This document shows, piece by piece, positions 10,177-18,982 of a DNA stretch of 64,000 bases. The stretch comes from an uncultured Tateyamaria sp. Lineage in GTDB: Bacteria; Pseudomonadota; Alphaproteobacteria; Rhodobacterales; Rhodobacteraceae. Numbering within the stretch: position 1 is the stretch's first letter; every line of letters starts with the position of its first letter. The notes under the pieces were generated by a model. It was not told the origin of the DNA. It did not search any database and worked only from the letters and a program-made list of their open reading frames with translations. Location of the stretch: positions 1,612,001 through 1,676,000 of the forward strand of contig NZ_CANNDN010000001.1 in assembly GCF_947503465.1 (NCBI RefSeq), given 5' to 3'. The position numbers and the translations under genes are program-made.

Positions 10177-10209
10177 AAATACTTCGGGGGTCTGGGGGCT
10201 GGCCCCCAG
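10164..10209 (+). repeat. Dispersed palindromic repeat, copy A (before lpdA)
   Basis: The core TCTTCTGGCTGAAAATACTT is followed by CGGGGG and a hairpin CTGGGGGCTGGCCCCCAG. It is nearly identical in its left part to copies near 26044 and 57162. The stop codon of the second MAPEG gene lies inside the repeat, and lpdA starts 28 bases after it. Confidence 0.8.
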
Positions 10210-10237
10210 TTCCGTACACTCAAAAAGGACCGAACCC

Positions 10238-11626
10238 ATGGCTTCTTACGACGTAATCATCATCGGCTCCGGCCCGGGCGGCTATGTCTGCGCGATCCGC
10301 TGCGCGCAGCTGGGCCTGAAAACGGCCTGTGTCGAGGGGCGCGAGACGCTGGGCGGCACCTGCCTGAACGTGGGCTGCATTCCGTCCAAGGCGCTCTTGC
10401 ACGCGTCTCACATGCTGCACGAAGCCGAACACAACTTTGCCGCCATGGGTCTCAAGGGCAAACGCCCGTCGGTCGATTGGAAGCAGATGCTGCAATACAA
10501 GGCCGACACCATTGGACAGAACACCAAGGGCGTCGAGTTTCTGTTCAAGAAGAACAAGATCGACTGGCTCAAGGGCTGGGGCTCCATCCCCGAGGCCGGC
10601 AAGGTCAAGGTCGGAGACGAGGTGCACGAGGCGAAAAACATCATCATCGCATCGGGGTCGGATGTCGCTACCCTGCCCGGTGTCGAGATTGACGAGAAGA
10701 TCGTCGTGTCCTCGACCGGCGCGCTGGACCTGGGCAAGATCCCCAAGAAAATGGTCGTGATCGGCGCGGGCGTGATCGGGTTGGAACTTGGGTCGGTCTA
10801 CAGCCGTCTTGGATCAGAGGTTGAAGTGATCGAATTCCTTGACGCCGTCACACCGGGCATGGACGCCGAAGTGCAGCGCCAATTCCAGAAGATCATGACC
10901 AAGCAGGGCCTCAGCTTCACCATGGGCGCCGCAGTGCAATCGGTCGAGACAACCAAGGCCAAGGCCAAGGTCACCTATACGCTGCGCAAGGATGACAGCG
11001 AGCACGTCGTGGATGCGGATGTGGTCCTCGTCGCCACCGGGCGCAAACCCTATACCGACGGGCTGGGCCTTGATGCGCTTGGGATCAAGATGACCGACCG
11101 TGGCCAGATCGCCGTAGACGCCCATTGGCAAACGAACATCCCCGGCATCTACGCCATCGGCGACGTGATCGAGGGCCCAATGCTGGCCCACAAGGCCGAG
11201 GACGAGGGCATGGCCGCCGCCGAACAGGTCGCGGGCAAGCATGGGCACGTGAACTATGGCGTTATCCCCGGCGTGATCTATACACATCCCGAGGTCGCCA
11301 ATGTCGGCAAGACCGAAGAACAGCTGAAGGATGAGGGCCGCGCGTACAAGGCGGGCAAGTTCAGCTTCATGGGCAATGGTCGGGCAAAGGCGAACTTTGC
11401 CGCCGACGGCTTCGTCAAGATCCTCGCCGATGCCGAAACCGACCGTATCCTGGGCGCACATATCATCGGGCCCAGCGCGGGTGACCTGATCCACGAGGTC
11501 TGCGTCGCGATGGAATTCGGCGCCTCTGCCGAAGACCTGGCCCTGACCTGCCACGCACACCCCACCTATTCCGAAGCGGTGCGCGAGGCGGCGCTTGCCT
11601 GCGGTTTGGGGCCGATTCACAGCTAA
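10238..11626 (+). CDS. lpdA: Dihydrolipoyl dehydrogenase (E3)
   Basis: The 462-residue flavoprotein reoxidises dihydrolipoamide of the 2-oxoglutarate dehydrogenase complex with NAD+. It opens with the FAD-binding [16 protein letters not shown]; the redox-active disulfide is C42-C47 in [16 protein letters not shown]. The NAD-binding fold has [16 protein letters not shown], and the dimer interface ends with [15 protein letters not shown], which includes the catalytic His-Glu pair. The ribosome site aaaaagga precedes the ATG. Although separated from sucB by a cassette, the strand and spacing are consistent with a shared role. A clear terminator follows. Confidence 0.97.
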   Translation: MASYDVIIIGSGPGGYVCAIRCAQLGLKTACVEGRETLGGTCLNVGCIPSKALLHASHMLHEAEHNFAAMGLKGKRPSVDWKQMLQYKADTIGQNTKGVEFLFKKNKIDWLKGWGSIPEAGKVKVGDEVHEAKNIIIASGSDVATLPGVEIDEKIVVSSTGALDLGKIPKKMVVIGAGVIGLELGSVYSRLGSEVEVIEFLDAVTPGMDAEVQRQFQKIMTKQGLSFTMGAAVQSVETTKAKAKVTYTLRKDDSEHVVDADVVLVATGRKPYTDGLGLDALGIKMTDRGQIAVDAHWQTNIPGIYAIGDVIEGPMLAHKAEDEGMAAAEQVAGKHGHVNYGVIPGVIYTHPEVANVGKTEEQLKDEGRAYKAGKFSFMGNGRAKANFAADGFVKILADAETDRILGAHIIGPSAGDLIHEVCVAMEFGASAEDLALTCHAHPTYSEAVREAALACGLGPIHS

Positions 11627-11650
11627 GGCACGACCAGACACCCCTGAATT

Positions 11651-11689
11651 GCCCGGCGAACGGCTGCGACCGCTCGGCCGGGCTTTTTT
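11651..11689 (+). terminator. Rho-independent terminator after lpdA
   Basis: GCCCGGC at 11651-11657 pairs with GCCGGGC at 11677-11683 and is followed directly by six T residues. It ends the suc/lpdA transcription unit 25 bases after the lpdA stop. Confidence 0.85.
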
Positions 11690-11774
11690 GGTCCACAGAC
11701 CCACACCTGCGTCCACGCCCCATCGCAAACAGCGCCAAAGCAGCACATTCCCGCCGATCCGGACCATACGGAGG

Positions 11775-11800
11775 GGAACAATTCTGCCGAGCACTACGTT
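11775..11800 (+). promoter_or_regulatory. Candidate EcfG-type promoter upstream of the fasciclin gene
   Basis: GGAAC at 11775-11779 and CGTT at 11797-11800 are 17 bases apart, which fits the general-stress sigma factor (EcfG) promoter pattern of Alphaproteobacteria. It would give a leader of roughly 100 bases before the fasciclin ATG. Not every Rhodobacteraceae genome encodes EcfG, so this rests on the motif alone. Confidence 0.4.
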
Positions 11801-11910
11801 CTTGTCCGGGGGGTGCCCCGCAGGTCATTGTCTTTGGCCACATCCGCACCCTTTGATAACCGGGCCAGCTTTGGCCCAGGACGCATTAGGAACGACAAAA
11901 GGACAGCACC

Positions 11911-12411
11911 ATGGATCGTCGCAGCACTTTGAAACTGATCGGGGGCGCCGCCGCCCTTGCAACCCTTGCCGCCTGCGCACAGCCGCAAGACCCCGATATC
12001 GTGGACATCGCCGCGGGCGATCCGAATTTTTCAACGCTGGTTGCTGCCGTACAGGCCGCCGGTCTTGTCGACACACTGAAAGGGCCCGGCCCCTTCACGG
12101 TCTTCGCCCCCACCAACGACGCCTTCGCAGCCTTGCCTGCAGGCACCGTCGACAATCTGCTGTTGCCCGAAAACCGCGACCAACTGGTCAATATCCTGAC
12201 CTACCACGTCGTACCGGGCCAGATCACGGCGGGCGACGTGCTGGGCACGCGCCAGAACGTGACCACCGTTCAGGGTGGCACGCTGGATGTGAACGGAATC
12301 GTGGGCAAGTTCGGCTCGGGCGTGAAGGTGAACGACGCCAATGTCATCCAGGCCGATATCTTTGCCTCGAACGGCGTGATCCACGCCATTGATCAGGTCC
12401 TTCTGCCCTAA
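11911..12411 (+). CDS. Fasciclin (FAS1) domain lipoprotein
   Basis: The 166-residue protein starts with [12 protein letters not shown] and a lipobox LAAC, so it is a predicted lipoprotein, possibly exported by Tat because of the Arg pair. One FAS1 domain fills residues 35-165, with the hallmark [12 protein letters not shown] near 67 and LTYHVVPG near 96. FAS1 domains mediate adhesion or ligand binding at the cell surface; the exact role is unknown. The ribosome site aaaagga lies 6-10 bases before the ATG. It is monocistronic, with a candidate stress promoter upstream and a palindromic bidirectional terminator downstream. Confidence 0.92.
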   Translation: MDRRSTLKLIGGAAALATLAACAQPQDPDIVDIAAGDPNFSTLVAAVQAAGLVDTLKGPGPFTVFAPTNDAFAALPAGTVDNLLLPENRDQLVNILTYHVVPGQITAGDVLGTRQNVTTVQGGTLDVNGIVGKFGSGVKVNDANVIQADIFASNGVIHAIDQVLLP

Positions 12412-12412
12412 A

Positions 12413-12450
12413 TTAACATAATCTGTCCCCGCGGGGACAGATTATGTTAA
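12413..12450. terminator. 38-bp perfect palindrome between convergent genes
   Basis: The half-site TTAACATAATCTGTCCCCG (12413-12431) is followed directly by its exact reverse complement (12432-12450). It begins 2 bases after the fasciclin stop and ends 2 bases before the stop of the convergent flavoprotein gene. A GC-rich core with A/T-rich outer arms fits a bidirectional terminator, though the arms are not pure T-runs and the perfection suggests a REP-like element. Confidence 0.75.
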
Positions 12451-12451
12451 A

Positions 12452-13054
12452 TCACCACATGGTCCGGGCCGCGCGCTCGGGCCATGCGTCGTCATAGGGT
12501 TTGCCACCCTCTTCGCCTTGCGACACCTCGGCCAATATCTCGCCCGGTGTCGGCAGGCCATCGGCATCATTGCGCGACCACAGATCGGCCCGGATCAACG
12601 CGCGGGCGCATTGGGTGTAAACCTCGCCCACCTTGATCACGATCACCGTACCGGGGTGACGGCCCTTTTGCTCGAACCGGGCCCGCACATCCGCGTCCGC
12701 CGTCAAACGTGCCTGCCCGTTCACCCGCACCACGGTGTTCGATCCCGGCACCATGAACATCAACGACACCCGCCCGTCCGACACGATGTTGCGCAAACTG
12801 TCGAGACGCTGGTTGCCCCGCCAGTCGGGCATCGCGAGGGTCTTGGGATCAAGCTGCAACACAACGGGGCCATCATCACCGCGCGGGCTGCCGTCGGTGC
12901 CGTCAGGGCCCACGGTTGTCAGCACCACAAAGCGCGAGGCGGCGATCCACTTGGAATAGAGCGGGGTCAGATGATCCGCGACCTTGCGGATCGATGCGGC
13001 CCCCGGCGTGCCGTAAAGCGCTTCAAGCGCTGGAATATCTTCAATGAACTCCAT
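12452..13054 (-). CDS. Pyridoxamine-5'-phosphate-oxidase-fold flavoprotein (MSMEG_1061-like)
   Basis: The 200-residue protein has a split-barrel FMN-binding fold of the PPOX family: ASRFVVLTTVGPDGTDGSPRGD, GNQRLDSLRNI and VSLMFMVPG lie in the order found in the MSMEG_1061 type. Such proteins bind FMN, F420 or heme; the substrate is unknown. An ATG at 13075 would add seven residues, but those codons contain the aaggagg ribosome site for the ATG at 13054, which decides the start. The start overlaps the upstream acyltransferase gene by 14 bases, so it is the last gene of the ftsE operon. Confidence 0.85.
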   Translation of the reverse strand: MEFIEDIPALEALYGTPGAASIRKVADHLTPLYSKWIAASRFVVLTTVGPDGTDGSPRGDDGPVVLQLDPKTLAMPDWRGNQRLDSLRNIVSDGRVSLMFMVPGSNTVVRVNGQARLTADADVRARFEQKGRHPGTVIVIKVGEVYTQCARALIRADLWSRNDADGLPTPGEILAEVSQGEEGGKPYDDAWPERAARTMW

Positions 13055-13772
13055 CGGGATCAAACCCTCCTTCACGCATCAGCGCATCCGAGCGTGTTTC
13101 GACCCGGTCTTCGAGTTGGGCCAGAAATGTCTCTTTGTCCAATCCATCCGGCATGGCTGACAGAAACTCGACAATCGCGGTCCCCGGCTTGCGCAAGATG
13201 CCCGTCCGCGGCCAGAACACACCCACATTGGTGGCCACGGGCACACAGGGTTGCCCCAATTGTTCATACAGGACCGCCGTGCCGACCTTGTAGGGCTTCC
13301 TGACGCCGGGGGCCACACGCGTGCCCTGGGAATAGATGATCAACTGGCCGGGTGTGGCGCGGCCTGCTTCCACATCCTCGACCATCTTGGCAATGGCCGC
13401 GCCGCGCTTGCCGCGATCGACGGGCACGCATTCCAGCCGCTTGGCATAAAGCCCGATGATCGGCGTCCACAGGATTGACCGTTTCATGATGAATTTGGCC
13501 GAGGGCAGCGCCGTGAAGATCATCATGATGTCGAGGAAGGACTGATGCTTGGCTGCGATCAGCACCTCGCCCTCGGGCACGTGCCCGCGCACTTCGGCCT
13601 TCAACCCCACCATCCAGCGCATCGACCAGAATACATAGCGGCTATAGCTTTTGCAGGCCGACCGCGCGCCATGTTTGCTGACGATGGCGTAAGGCGCCCA
13701 AAGCAGCCCGATCACCAGCATCATAACATAGATATGGCCGACAAAGACCAGGGAACGCAGGTATTGGATCAT
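13041..13772 (-). CDS. 1-acylglycerol-3-phosphate acyltransferase family protein
   Basis: This 243-residue protein is a PlsC-type acyltransferase. After an N-terminal membrane segment (about residues 8-28) it shows the catalytic HX4D motif in AKHQSFLDIMM, then KRSILWTPIIGLYAKRL, VDRGKRGAAI and IIYSQGTRVAPG, matching blocks II-IV of the family. It would make phosphatidic acid from lysophosphatidic acid at the inner membrane, or an analogous acyl transfer. The start overlaps the ftsX stop (ATGA), placing a lipid enzyme in the ftsEX operon. Confidence 0.9.
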   Translation of the reverse strand: MIQYLRSLVFVGHIYVMMLVIGLLWAPYAIVSKHGARSACKSYSRYVFWSMRWMVGLKAEVRGHVPEGEVLIAAKHQSFLDIMMIFTALPSAKFIMKRSILWTPIIGLYAKRLECVPVDRGKRGAAIAKMVEDVEAGRATPGQLIIYSQGTRVAPGVRKPYKVGTAVLYEQLGQPCVPVATNVGVFWPRTGILRKPGTAIVEFLSAMPDGLDKETFLAQLEDRVETRSDALMREGGFDPDGVH

Positions 13773-14674
13773 GTGAGGGTCCTCAGGGCGCGGCTGGCGG
13801 CATAGGCGGTGGCAAAAAGCGCAACGGCCCCGCAGATGAGCGGCACCAGCAGAGGCACCAGCCACCCGGCGCCCTGAAAACCAAGCCCGGTCAAAAAGCC
13901 GGGCGTGTCCCCGCCCGACGGCATCAGCCACACGGCCACCAAGCCGATACTCACACCCGCCGCAGATCCCGCAAGCGCGCGCAAGGTGAACCGGCGCACA
14001 AAGGCGTTGGCGATGTAACTGTCGGTGGCCCCCACAAGGCGCAGCACCGCGATCACCTGCGCATTGGCGGCAAGCGCCGCATTGGCCGCCAGCGTCACCA
14101 TGGCGGCGACCGCCCCCGTGATCAGCAGGGCGACCGTCCAGCCCAGCAGGCGCAAACGGTTTGCCGCTGACACCAAGGGCGCGCGCCACCGCCCGTGATC
14201 ATCCAGAACGGCCCCCGGCACTTCGGCCGCAAGGCGCAGGCGCAGGCCCGTGGCGTCAAATCCCTGTTCCGTGGCCTCGATCTCGATCAGGCGCGGGACG
14301 GGCAGGCTGTTCAACGGCAGGTCCTGCCCGAACCACGGCGCCAGCAGCGCCTGCTGTTCCTCATCCGTCAGTGCCCGGGCCGCGGCGATCCCCGGTGTCG
14401 TGGACAACACTTGCAACGCGGCGGTGGTCTGGAGTGCGCGTTGATCTTCGGGGGCAACGATGCGGATGGTTGCGGTACGCGCCAATTCGGCGCCCCACCG
14501 ATCCGCCAGCCGCCCCGCCGCCAGGGACAAGGCCAGCGCAAAAACCGCCAAAAAGGCCATCGCACCCGACACGAACAAGGTCAGTTGCGCGGTGAATCCG
14601 GTGGGTGGCACCACCCGGTCCGCGTGGCGGTCGCCTGCCAGCAGGGCGCGCAGGGTCTGCATGTCGAAGGTCAC
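13769..14674 (-). CDS. ftsX: Cell division protein FtsX
   Basis: The 301-residue membrane protein has the FtsX layout: an N-terminal transmembrane segment (about 30-52), a periplasmic loop (about 55-165) and three C-terminal membrane segments (about 175-200, 225-245, 270-295). The family motif IAVLRLVGATDSYIANAFVRRF lies near residue 210 (cited by its first residues IAVLRLVGATDSY). FtsEX couples ATP hydrolysis to activation of septal peptidoglycan hydrolases. It overlaps ftsE upstream and the acyltransferase downstream by ATGA. Confidence 0.93.
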   Translation of the reverse strand: MTFDMQTLRALLAGDRHADRVVPPTGFTAQLTLFVSGAMAFLAVFALALSLAAGRLADRWGAELARTATIRIVAPEDQRALQTTAALQVLSTTPGIAAARALTDEEQQALLAPWFGQDLPLNSLPVPRLIEIEATEQGFDATGLRLRLAAEVPGAVLDDHGRWRAPLVSAANRLRLLGWTVALLITGAVAAMVTLAANAALAANAQVIAVLRLVGATDSYIANAFVRRFTLRALAGSAAGVSIGLVAVWLMPSGGDTPGFLTGLGFQGAGWLVPLLVPLICGAVALFATAYAASRALRTLT

Positions 14675-15348
14675 AGATCGGCCCCCGCAAGCTGCACACG
14701 TCTGTTGGAAATGCGCAGGACACGGGCCTGCACCTGCGCCTTGGCCGCACGGATCAGCGACAGGTCATGCGTGGCGATCAGCACGGTCTTGCCCATCTTG
14801 TTCAGTTCCACCAGCAGCGTCAGCAGGCGCTGGGACATGTCCCAATCCACGTTGCCCGTGGGTTCATCCGCCAGCACCACATCGGGTGACATGATGACGG
14901 CGCGGGCCAGTGCAGCACGCTGGCGTTCCCCGCCCGACAGTTCGGGCGGCATAGCCTGCGCGCGGTTGGTCAGCCCGACCCAGGCCAATAGTTCGGTCAG
15001 ATCGCCATTTGCCGCCTCGGCCTGTCGTCCAGACACGGTCAGGGGCAACGCCACGTTGTCCGACACATCGAGGTGATCAAGAAACTGCACATCCTGATGC
15101 ACGACACCCACGCGGCGGCGCACCTTGGCCACATCATCGCGCTCCAGCGACCGCACGTCCCGATCAAAGACCCGGATATGGCCCGCTGTCGGCAGCAAGG
15201 CCCCATAGCACAGCTTGAGAAAAGTGGTTTTGCCCGCACCCGACGGGCCGGTCAGGAAATGGAACGATCCCGGCGCCAGCTTGACTGAAATATCGGACAA
15301 AAGCTCGCCCCCGCCATAGCTGTAGGCTACATTTTCCAGCTCGATCAC
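14671..15348 (-). CDS. ftsE: Cell division ATP-binding protein FtsE
   Basis: This 225-residue ABC ATPase has Walker A GPSGAGKTT, signature LSGGERQRAALARA, Walker B VVLADEPTGNVD and the switch histidine in IATHDLSLI. Its length and context next to ftsX identify it as FtsE rather than a LolD-like protein. It powers the FtsX channel at the division site. It is the first gene of a four-gene operon with ftsX, an acyltransferase and a PPOX-fold protein; the promoter should lie in the 147-base gap shared with the divergent zinc-ribbon gene. Confidence 0.94.
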   Translation of the reverse strand: MIELENVAYSYGGGELLSDISVKLAPGSFHFLTGPSGAGKTTFLKLCYGALLPTAGHIRVFDRDVRSLERDDVAKVRRRVGVVHQDVQFLDHLDVSDNVALPLTVSGRQAEAANGDLTELLAWVGLTNRAQAMPPELSGGERQRAALARAVIMSPDVVLADEPTGNVDWDMSQRLLTLLVELNKMGKTVLIATHDLSLIRAAKAQVQARVLRISNRRVQLAGADL

Positions 15349-15495
15349 GTGTGTCCCCGCCCCTTTGGCACCTGTTGTGCCTCAGCACCATGCCGGATTC
15401 AATGTGTATGCGTTCGGCAGGGCGCACGCACTTATGTCTTTTCTGCGCCACGCCTACAACATATGGTGAAACGCAAAACCGAGGCAGGACCCGAC

Positions 15496-16308
15496 ATGCG
15501 GCTGATATGTCCCAATTGCGATGCGCAATACGAGGTTGTGGATGACGTGATCCCGACCGAAGGGCGCGACGTGCAGTGTTCCAACTGCGGCCAGACCTGG
15601 TTTCAGCACCATCCAGACCACGCCCCGGCCGACCCCGAAGAGGTGGACGGGCCCGAGGATCTGGCCCCGGTTGAAGATACGCCCGGCCCCGACGAAGAAC
15701 GTGCCCCCGCCCCCGAACCACAGCGCCGCGAACTGGATCCGTCCGTGGCTGACATCCTGCGCGAAGAGGCAGAGATCGAAGCCCAGGCGCGCGCCGCGGA
15801 CGCAGACGTGCTGGAAAGCCAGCCGGATCTGGGCCTTGAAAGCGGCGAAACCGATGCCGACCGTCGCGCGCGCGAGGCCCGCGATCGCATGGCCCGGATG
15901 CGTGGCGAAAGCGCCGAACCGCCCGAACAGGTGTCCGAAGCCGTCGCCACCGCAGCCGCCATCGGATCGCGCCGCGATCTGTTGCCCGATATCGAGGAAA
16001 TCAACTCGACCCTGCGATCCACCGGCGATCGCCAGTCCGGGCCCGGCAATGAGACCTCGGTTGACGCGACCGAGGCGGCCCCGCGCAAGTCGGGGTTCCG
16101 CCGGGGCTTTACCCTGATGGTGCTGTTGGCGGTGATCCTGGGGGCGATCTATGTCTTTGCGCCCGATATCGCCCGCTCGGTACCGCAGGCCGATCCGTTC
16201 CTAAGCGCTTATGTGGCGCAGGTCGACGCGGCACGGCTGTGGCTGGATGGACAGGTGGCGGCAGGGCTGACCTGGCTGGACAACCTGACAGCCCCGGAAG
16301 GCGAATAG
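15496..16308 (+). CDS. Zinc-ribbon (MJ0042-type) membrane protein
   Basis: The 270-residue protein starts with MRLICPNCDAQYEV and VQCSNCGQTWF, a two-CxxC zinc ribbon of the MJ0042 type. A long acidic, Ala/Pro/Glu-rich linker (about 45-195) follows, then one membrane segment near residues 205-225 and a short C-terminal tail. Proteins of this layout are common and uncharacterised in Rhodobacteraceae, next to ftsE. An ATG at 15463 is possible, but the family normally begins at the zinc ribbon. It is divergent from ftsE and ends 3 bases from the convergent DUF4175 gene. Confidence 0.85.
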   Translation: MRLICPNCDAQYEVVDDVIPTEGRDVQCSNCGQTWFQHHPDHAPADPEEVDGPEDLAPVEDTPGPDEERAPAPEPQRRELDPSVADILREEAEIEAQARAADADVLESQPDLGLESGETDADRRAREARDRMARMRGESAEPPEQVSEAVATAAAIGSRRDLLPDIEEINSTLRSTGDRQSGPGNETSVDATEAAPRKSGFRRGFTLMVLLAVILGAIYVFAPDIARSVPQADPFLSAYVAQVDAARLWLDGQVAAGLTWLDNLTAPEGE

Positions 16309-16311
16309 GTC

Positions 16312-18915
16312 CTAGAACCGGTCCAGCAGCCGCTTGAGATAATCCAGTTCCACATCGGGGCGTTCCCCCTCGCCCGAACGGCGGCGGATTTCGTCCAGCA
16401 GGTCACGCGCCCTGCGGTACACATCTTCGCCCTGCAACAGCCCTTCTTCGGTGCCGACCGATCCGTTCGAGCCCGGATCGCGCCCCAGCGGATCGCGGGC
16501 GTCGGCCCGGCGGTCGCTTTCCGAGGTGCCCTGCCCCTGCTGGGCATTCTGCTGCTCCTGCTGCATCGCCTCGCCCAGCGCGCGCATGCCCTCGCGCAGC
16601 GCTTCCATGGCCTGTGACTGGTTGTCGATGGCCTCGGCAAAGTCTTCCTGCCGCAACGCCTCTTCGGCGCCATCCATGGCCCGGCCCGCACGGTCCAGCG
16701 CATCACGGGCGGCGTCGCCTTCGGGTGTACCTGCCCCGGGCAGGCTGCCCTGCTGGCGGCGCAGTTCGTCGCGCAGCGCCTGTTGGCGGTCGGCCAATGA
16801 CCCATTGCCTTCGCCCGCGTTTTGATCGCTGCCGTCGCCACCGCCCTCGTCGGTGCTCTGCTCGCCCTGACCATCGCCGCCCTGGCTGTGCTGGTTGCCG
16901 CGTCCCTGGCCGCCGTCCCGGCCTTCGTTGCCCTGGCTTTCACCGGCCTGCGCATTGGGATTGAACTGTTCCTGCAGGTCGCGGAAGGCCTGATCGCTCA
17001 GCCCCTGCTGTTCCCGCAAGGTCTCGGCCAGACCTTCCATGGCCTGTTCCCCGGGGCTTTGGCCGTCGCCGCCCTCCCCTTGGGTGACCTGCATGTTTTC
17101 CAGCATCTCCTGCAACTGGCGCAGGGCGTCTTCGGCCTCGGCCATGCGGCCCTGTTCCATCAGTTCCTGAATGCGGTCCATCATGCGCTGGATGTCATCC
17201 TGCGTCATCTGCATCTGGTTCTGGTTTTGCTGGTTGCGCGGGTTTTCGTCGTTTTCCTGGCGGTCCAGTTCGGCCTGCCGCGACAGTTGGCGCATGTAAT
17301 CATCCGTGGCGCGGCGCAATTCCTGCATCAGTTCTTCGATCTCGGCAGGGCTGGCCCCGTCCCGCATGGCCTGTTCCAGACGTTCGCGCGCCCGGCGCAG
17401 GCGTTCCAGCGCATCCGACAGGTCGCCTTCCTCGATCCCGAGGGCCAGGTCCCACATATCGCGTGAGATATCTTCGCGCTGCTCATCCGTCAGGCCATAG
17501 CTGGCCAGCGTCTCAAGCTTGGTGATCACCCGTTTGAGGCGCAGCTGATCCACTTCTCGGCGGAACACGTCATCCGGGCGGTGCGCCACCGCCCGCAGGA
17601 TTTGGGCGACACGCGTGCTGTTGTCCTTGGACCACAGGATGTCACGGCGTTGTTCGATGATCGACGCCGCCAGCGGGTCAAAGAACCGTCGCCCCGGCAG
17701 GATCATCCGGAACGGTTCGGTTTCCGACTGCTGTTCTGCCGCGTCCAGCGCGGTCATGACAACCGTGACGGGCAGGTTGGCCCACGGGTGTTCGGAAAAA
17801 TCCTCGACCAGCGCCTCTTGAAACTCGGTCCGGTCGCCGGTGAACGGCATGGGCAGCGCAGCGGTGATGTCGGGGCGTGGTTCCGGCGCAATGGCAAGGC
17901 CGTGACGGCGGTCCACCTCGCTCAGATCAAGGGCAAAGCGTGCCTCGCCCGCCTCGACGCCGTAATCGTCCGAGGCGGCGTAGGGCAACGTCATCTCACC
18001 CAAGGCCGTCGCTTCGGGGCCATCCAGCACTTCGATACTGGGCGCCTCGTCCGGCAACACGGCAACGGTCCATCTCCGGCCACCGGGGCCGTTGATCGCG
18101 ATTTCACCCGACTGGACAACGGTGAAATCCTGTTCCGAGGCCGAGGCCGGGGGCACATCACCCGTGCGGCCCGATACGGTTTCGGCCACGGTCAGGGCGC
18201 CCACTTCGCCATAGATGCGCAGCGTTATCAGCGATCCGGCGGGCACTTCCAGCGGCCCTTCGGCGATGTCGTTCAAATAGATCGTGGGCCGCCCGGTATA
18301 GCGGGGGCTTTCGGCCCAGCCTTCCCACACGGGTCCCGTGGCAAGGCCATCGCCCGCACCCGGCGCCATCTCGGCCACCGAACCGACGCGCCAGATCGAT
18401 CCAAAGATCAGGGCCACGGCAAACACCAGCACCGCGACATAGCGCAGCGCATAAGGGTCGCGGCGCGCGATACGCAGGTCTGCAGGCACGGGCGTGGCCC
18501 GTGCCGCCCGTTCGGCCATGCGCGCCTGGTGCGCGCGCCACACCGCGGTGGATGCCGCATCGTCATCGCCGATCGCCTGTTCATCCATCAGCGCCTGAAT
18601 GGGCCGCCCTGGCAAGGTTTCATCCAGCCGGACCAGCGCCGCCTCGCGCGTGGGAATACGGAATGTGCGCAGCGCATAGACCAGCGCGCCGACGGCTGCA
18701 CCAAAGGCAACAACGCCCAGACCCCACACCAGTTCAACCATCACGCTGTCCTGAAGGCCCAGCATCAGCACCGCCAGCACCGCCAGAACGACGGTCGCAA
18801 GCGGCCAGGTCGCCTGCCAGAACGCTTCGGCAAACATGCCCGCACGGGTCATTGCCAGCGGCCAGCGCAATGCCTTCAGCCCACGTCGCACGTCATGTCT
18901 GGAAAAACTGGCCAT
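16312..18915 (-). CDS. DUF4175 / TIGR02302 family membrane protein
   Basis: The 867-residue protein has two to three N-terminal membrane segments (about 28-80 and 160-180), a large periplasmic-type region and a long C-terminal part very rich in Gln, Glu, Asn and Gly (roughly residues 570-800) that looks coiled-coil or disordered. This matches the TIGR02302 family, restricted to Alphaproteobacteria and of unknown function. ATG 18966 would add 17 residues without a ribosome site; the ATG at 18915 has aaggga 8 bases upstream. It lies 67 bases after lysA and probably belongs to its operon. Confidence 0.9.
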   Translation of the reverse strand: MASFSRHDVRRGLKALRWPLAMTRAGMFAEAFWQATWPLATVVLAVLAVLMLGLQDSVMVELVWGLGVVAFGAAVGALVYALRTFRIPTREAALVRLDETLPGRPIQALMDEQAIGDDDAASTAVWRAHQARMAERAARATPVPADLRIARRDPYALRYVAVLVFAVALIFGSIWRVGSVAEMAPGAGDGLATGPVWEGWAESPRYTGRPTIYLNDIAEGPLEVPAGSLITLRIYGEVGALTVAETVSGRTGDVPPASASEQDFTVVQSGEIAINGPGGRRWTVAVLPDEAPSIEVLDGPEATALGEMTLPYAASDDYGVEAGEARFALDLSEVDRRHGLAIAPEPRPDITAALPMPFTGDRTEFQEALVEDFSEHPWANLPVTVVMTALDAAEQQSETEPFRMILPGRRFFDPLAASIIEQRRDILWSKDNSTRVAQILRAVAHRPDDVFRREVDQLRLKRVITKLETLASYGLTDEQREDISRDMWDLALGIEEGDLSDALERLRRARERLEQAMRDGASPAEIEELMQELRRATDDYMRQLSRQAELDRQENDENPRNQQNQNQMQMTQDDIQRMMDRIQELMEQGRMAEAEDALRQLQEMLENMQVTQGEGGDGQSPGEQAMEGLAETLREQQGLSDQAFRDLQEQFNPNAQAGESQGNEGRDGGQGRGNQHSQGGDGQGEQSTDEGGGDGSDQNAGEGNGSLADRQQALRDELRRQQGSLPGAGTPEGDAARDALDRAGRAMDGAEEALRQEDFAEAIDNQSQAMEALREGMRALGEAMQQEQQNAQQGQGTSESDRRADARDPLGRDPGSNGSVGTEEGLLQGEDVYRRARDLLDEIRRRSGEGERPDVELDYLKRLLDRF

Positions 18916-18982
18916 TCGTCGCGTCCCTTGCCGGTGGCGCGGCGCACCATAGCGCCTGTAACCCATATAGGCGCTGAACGGG

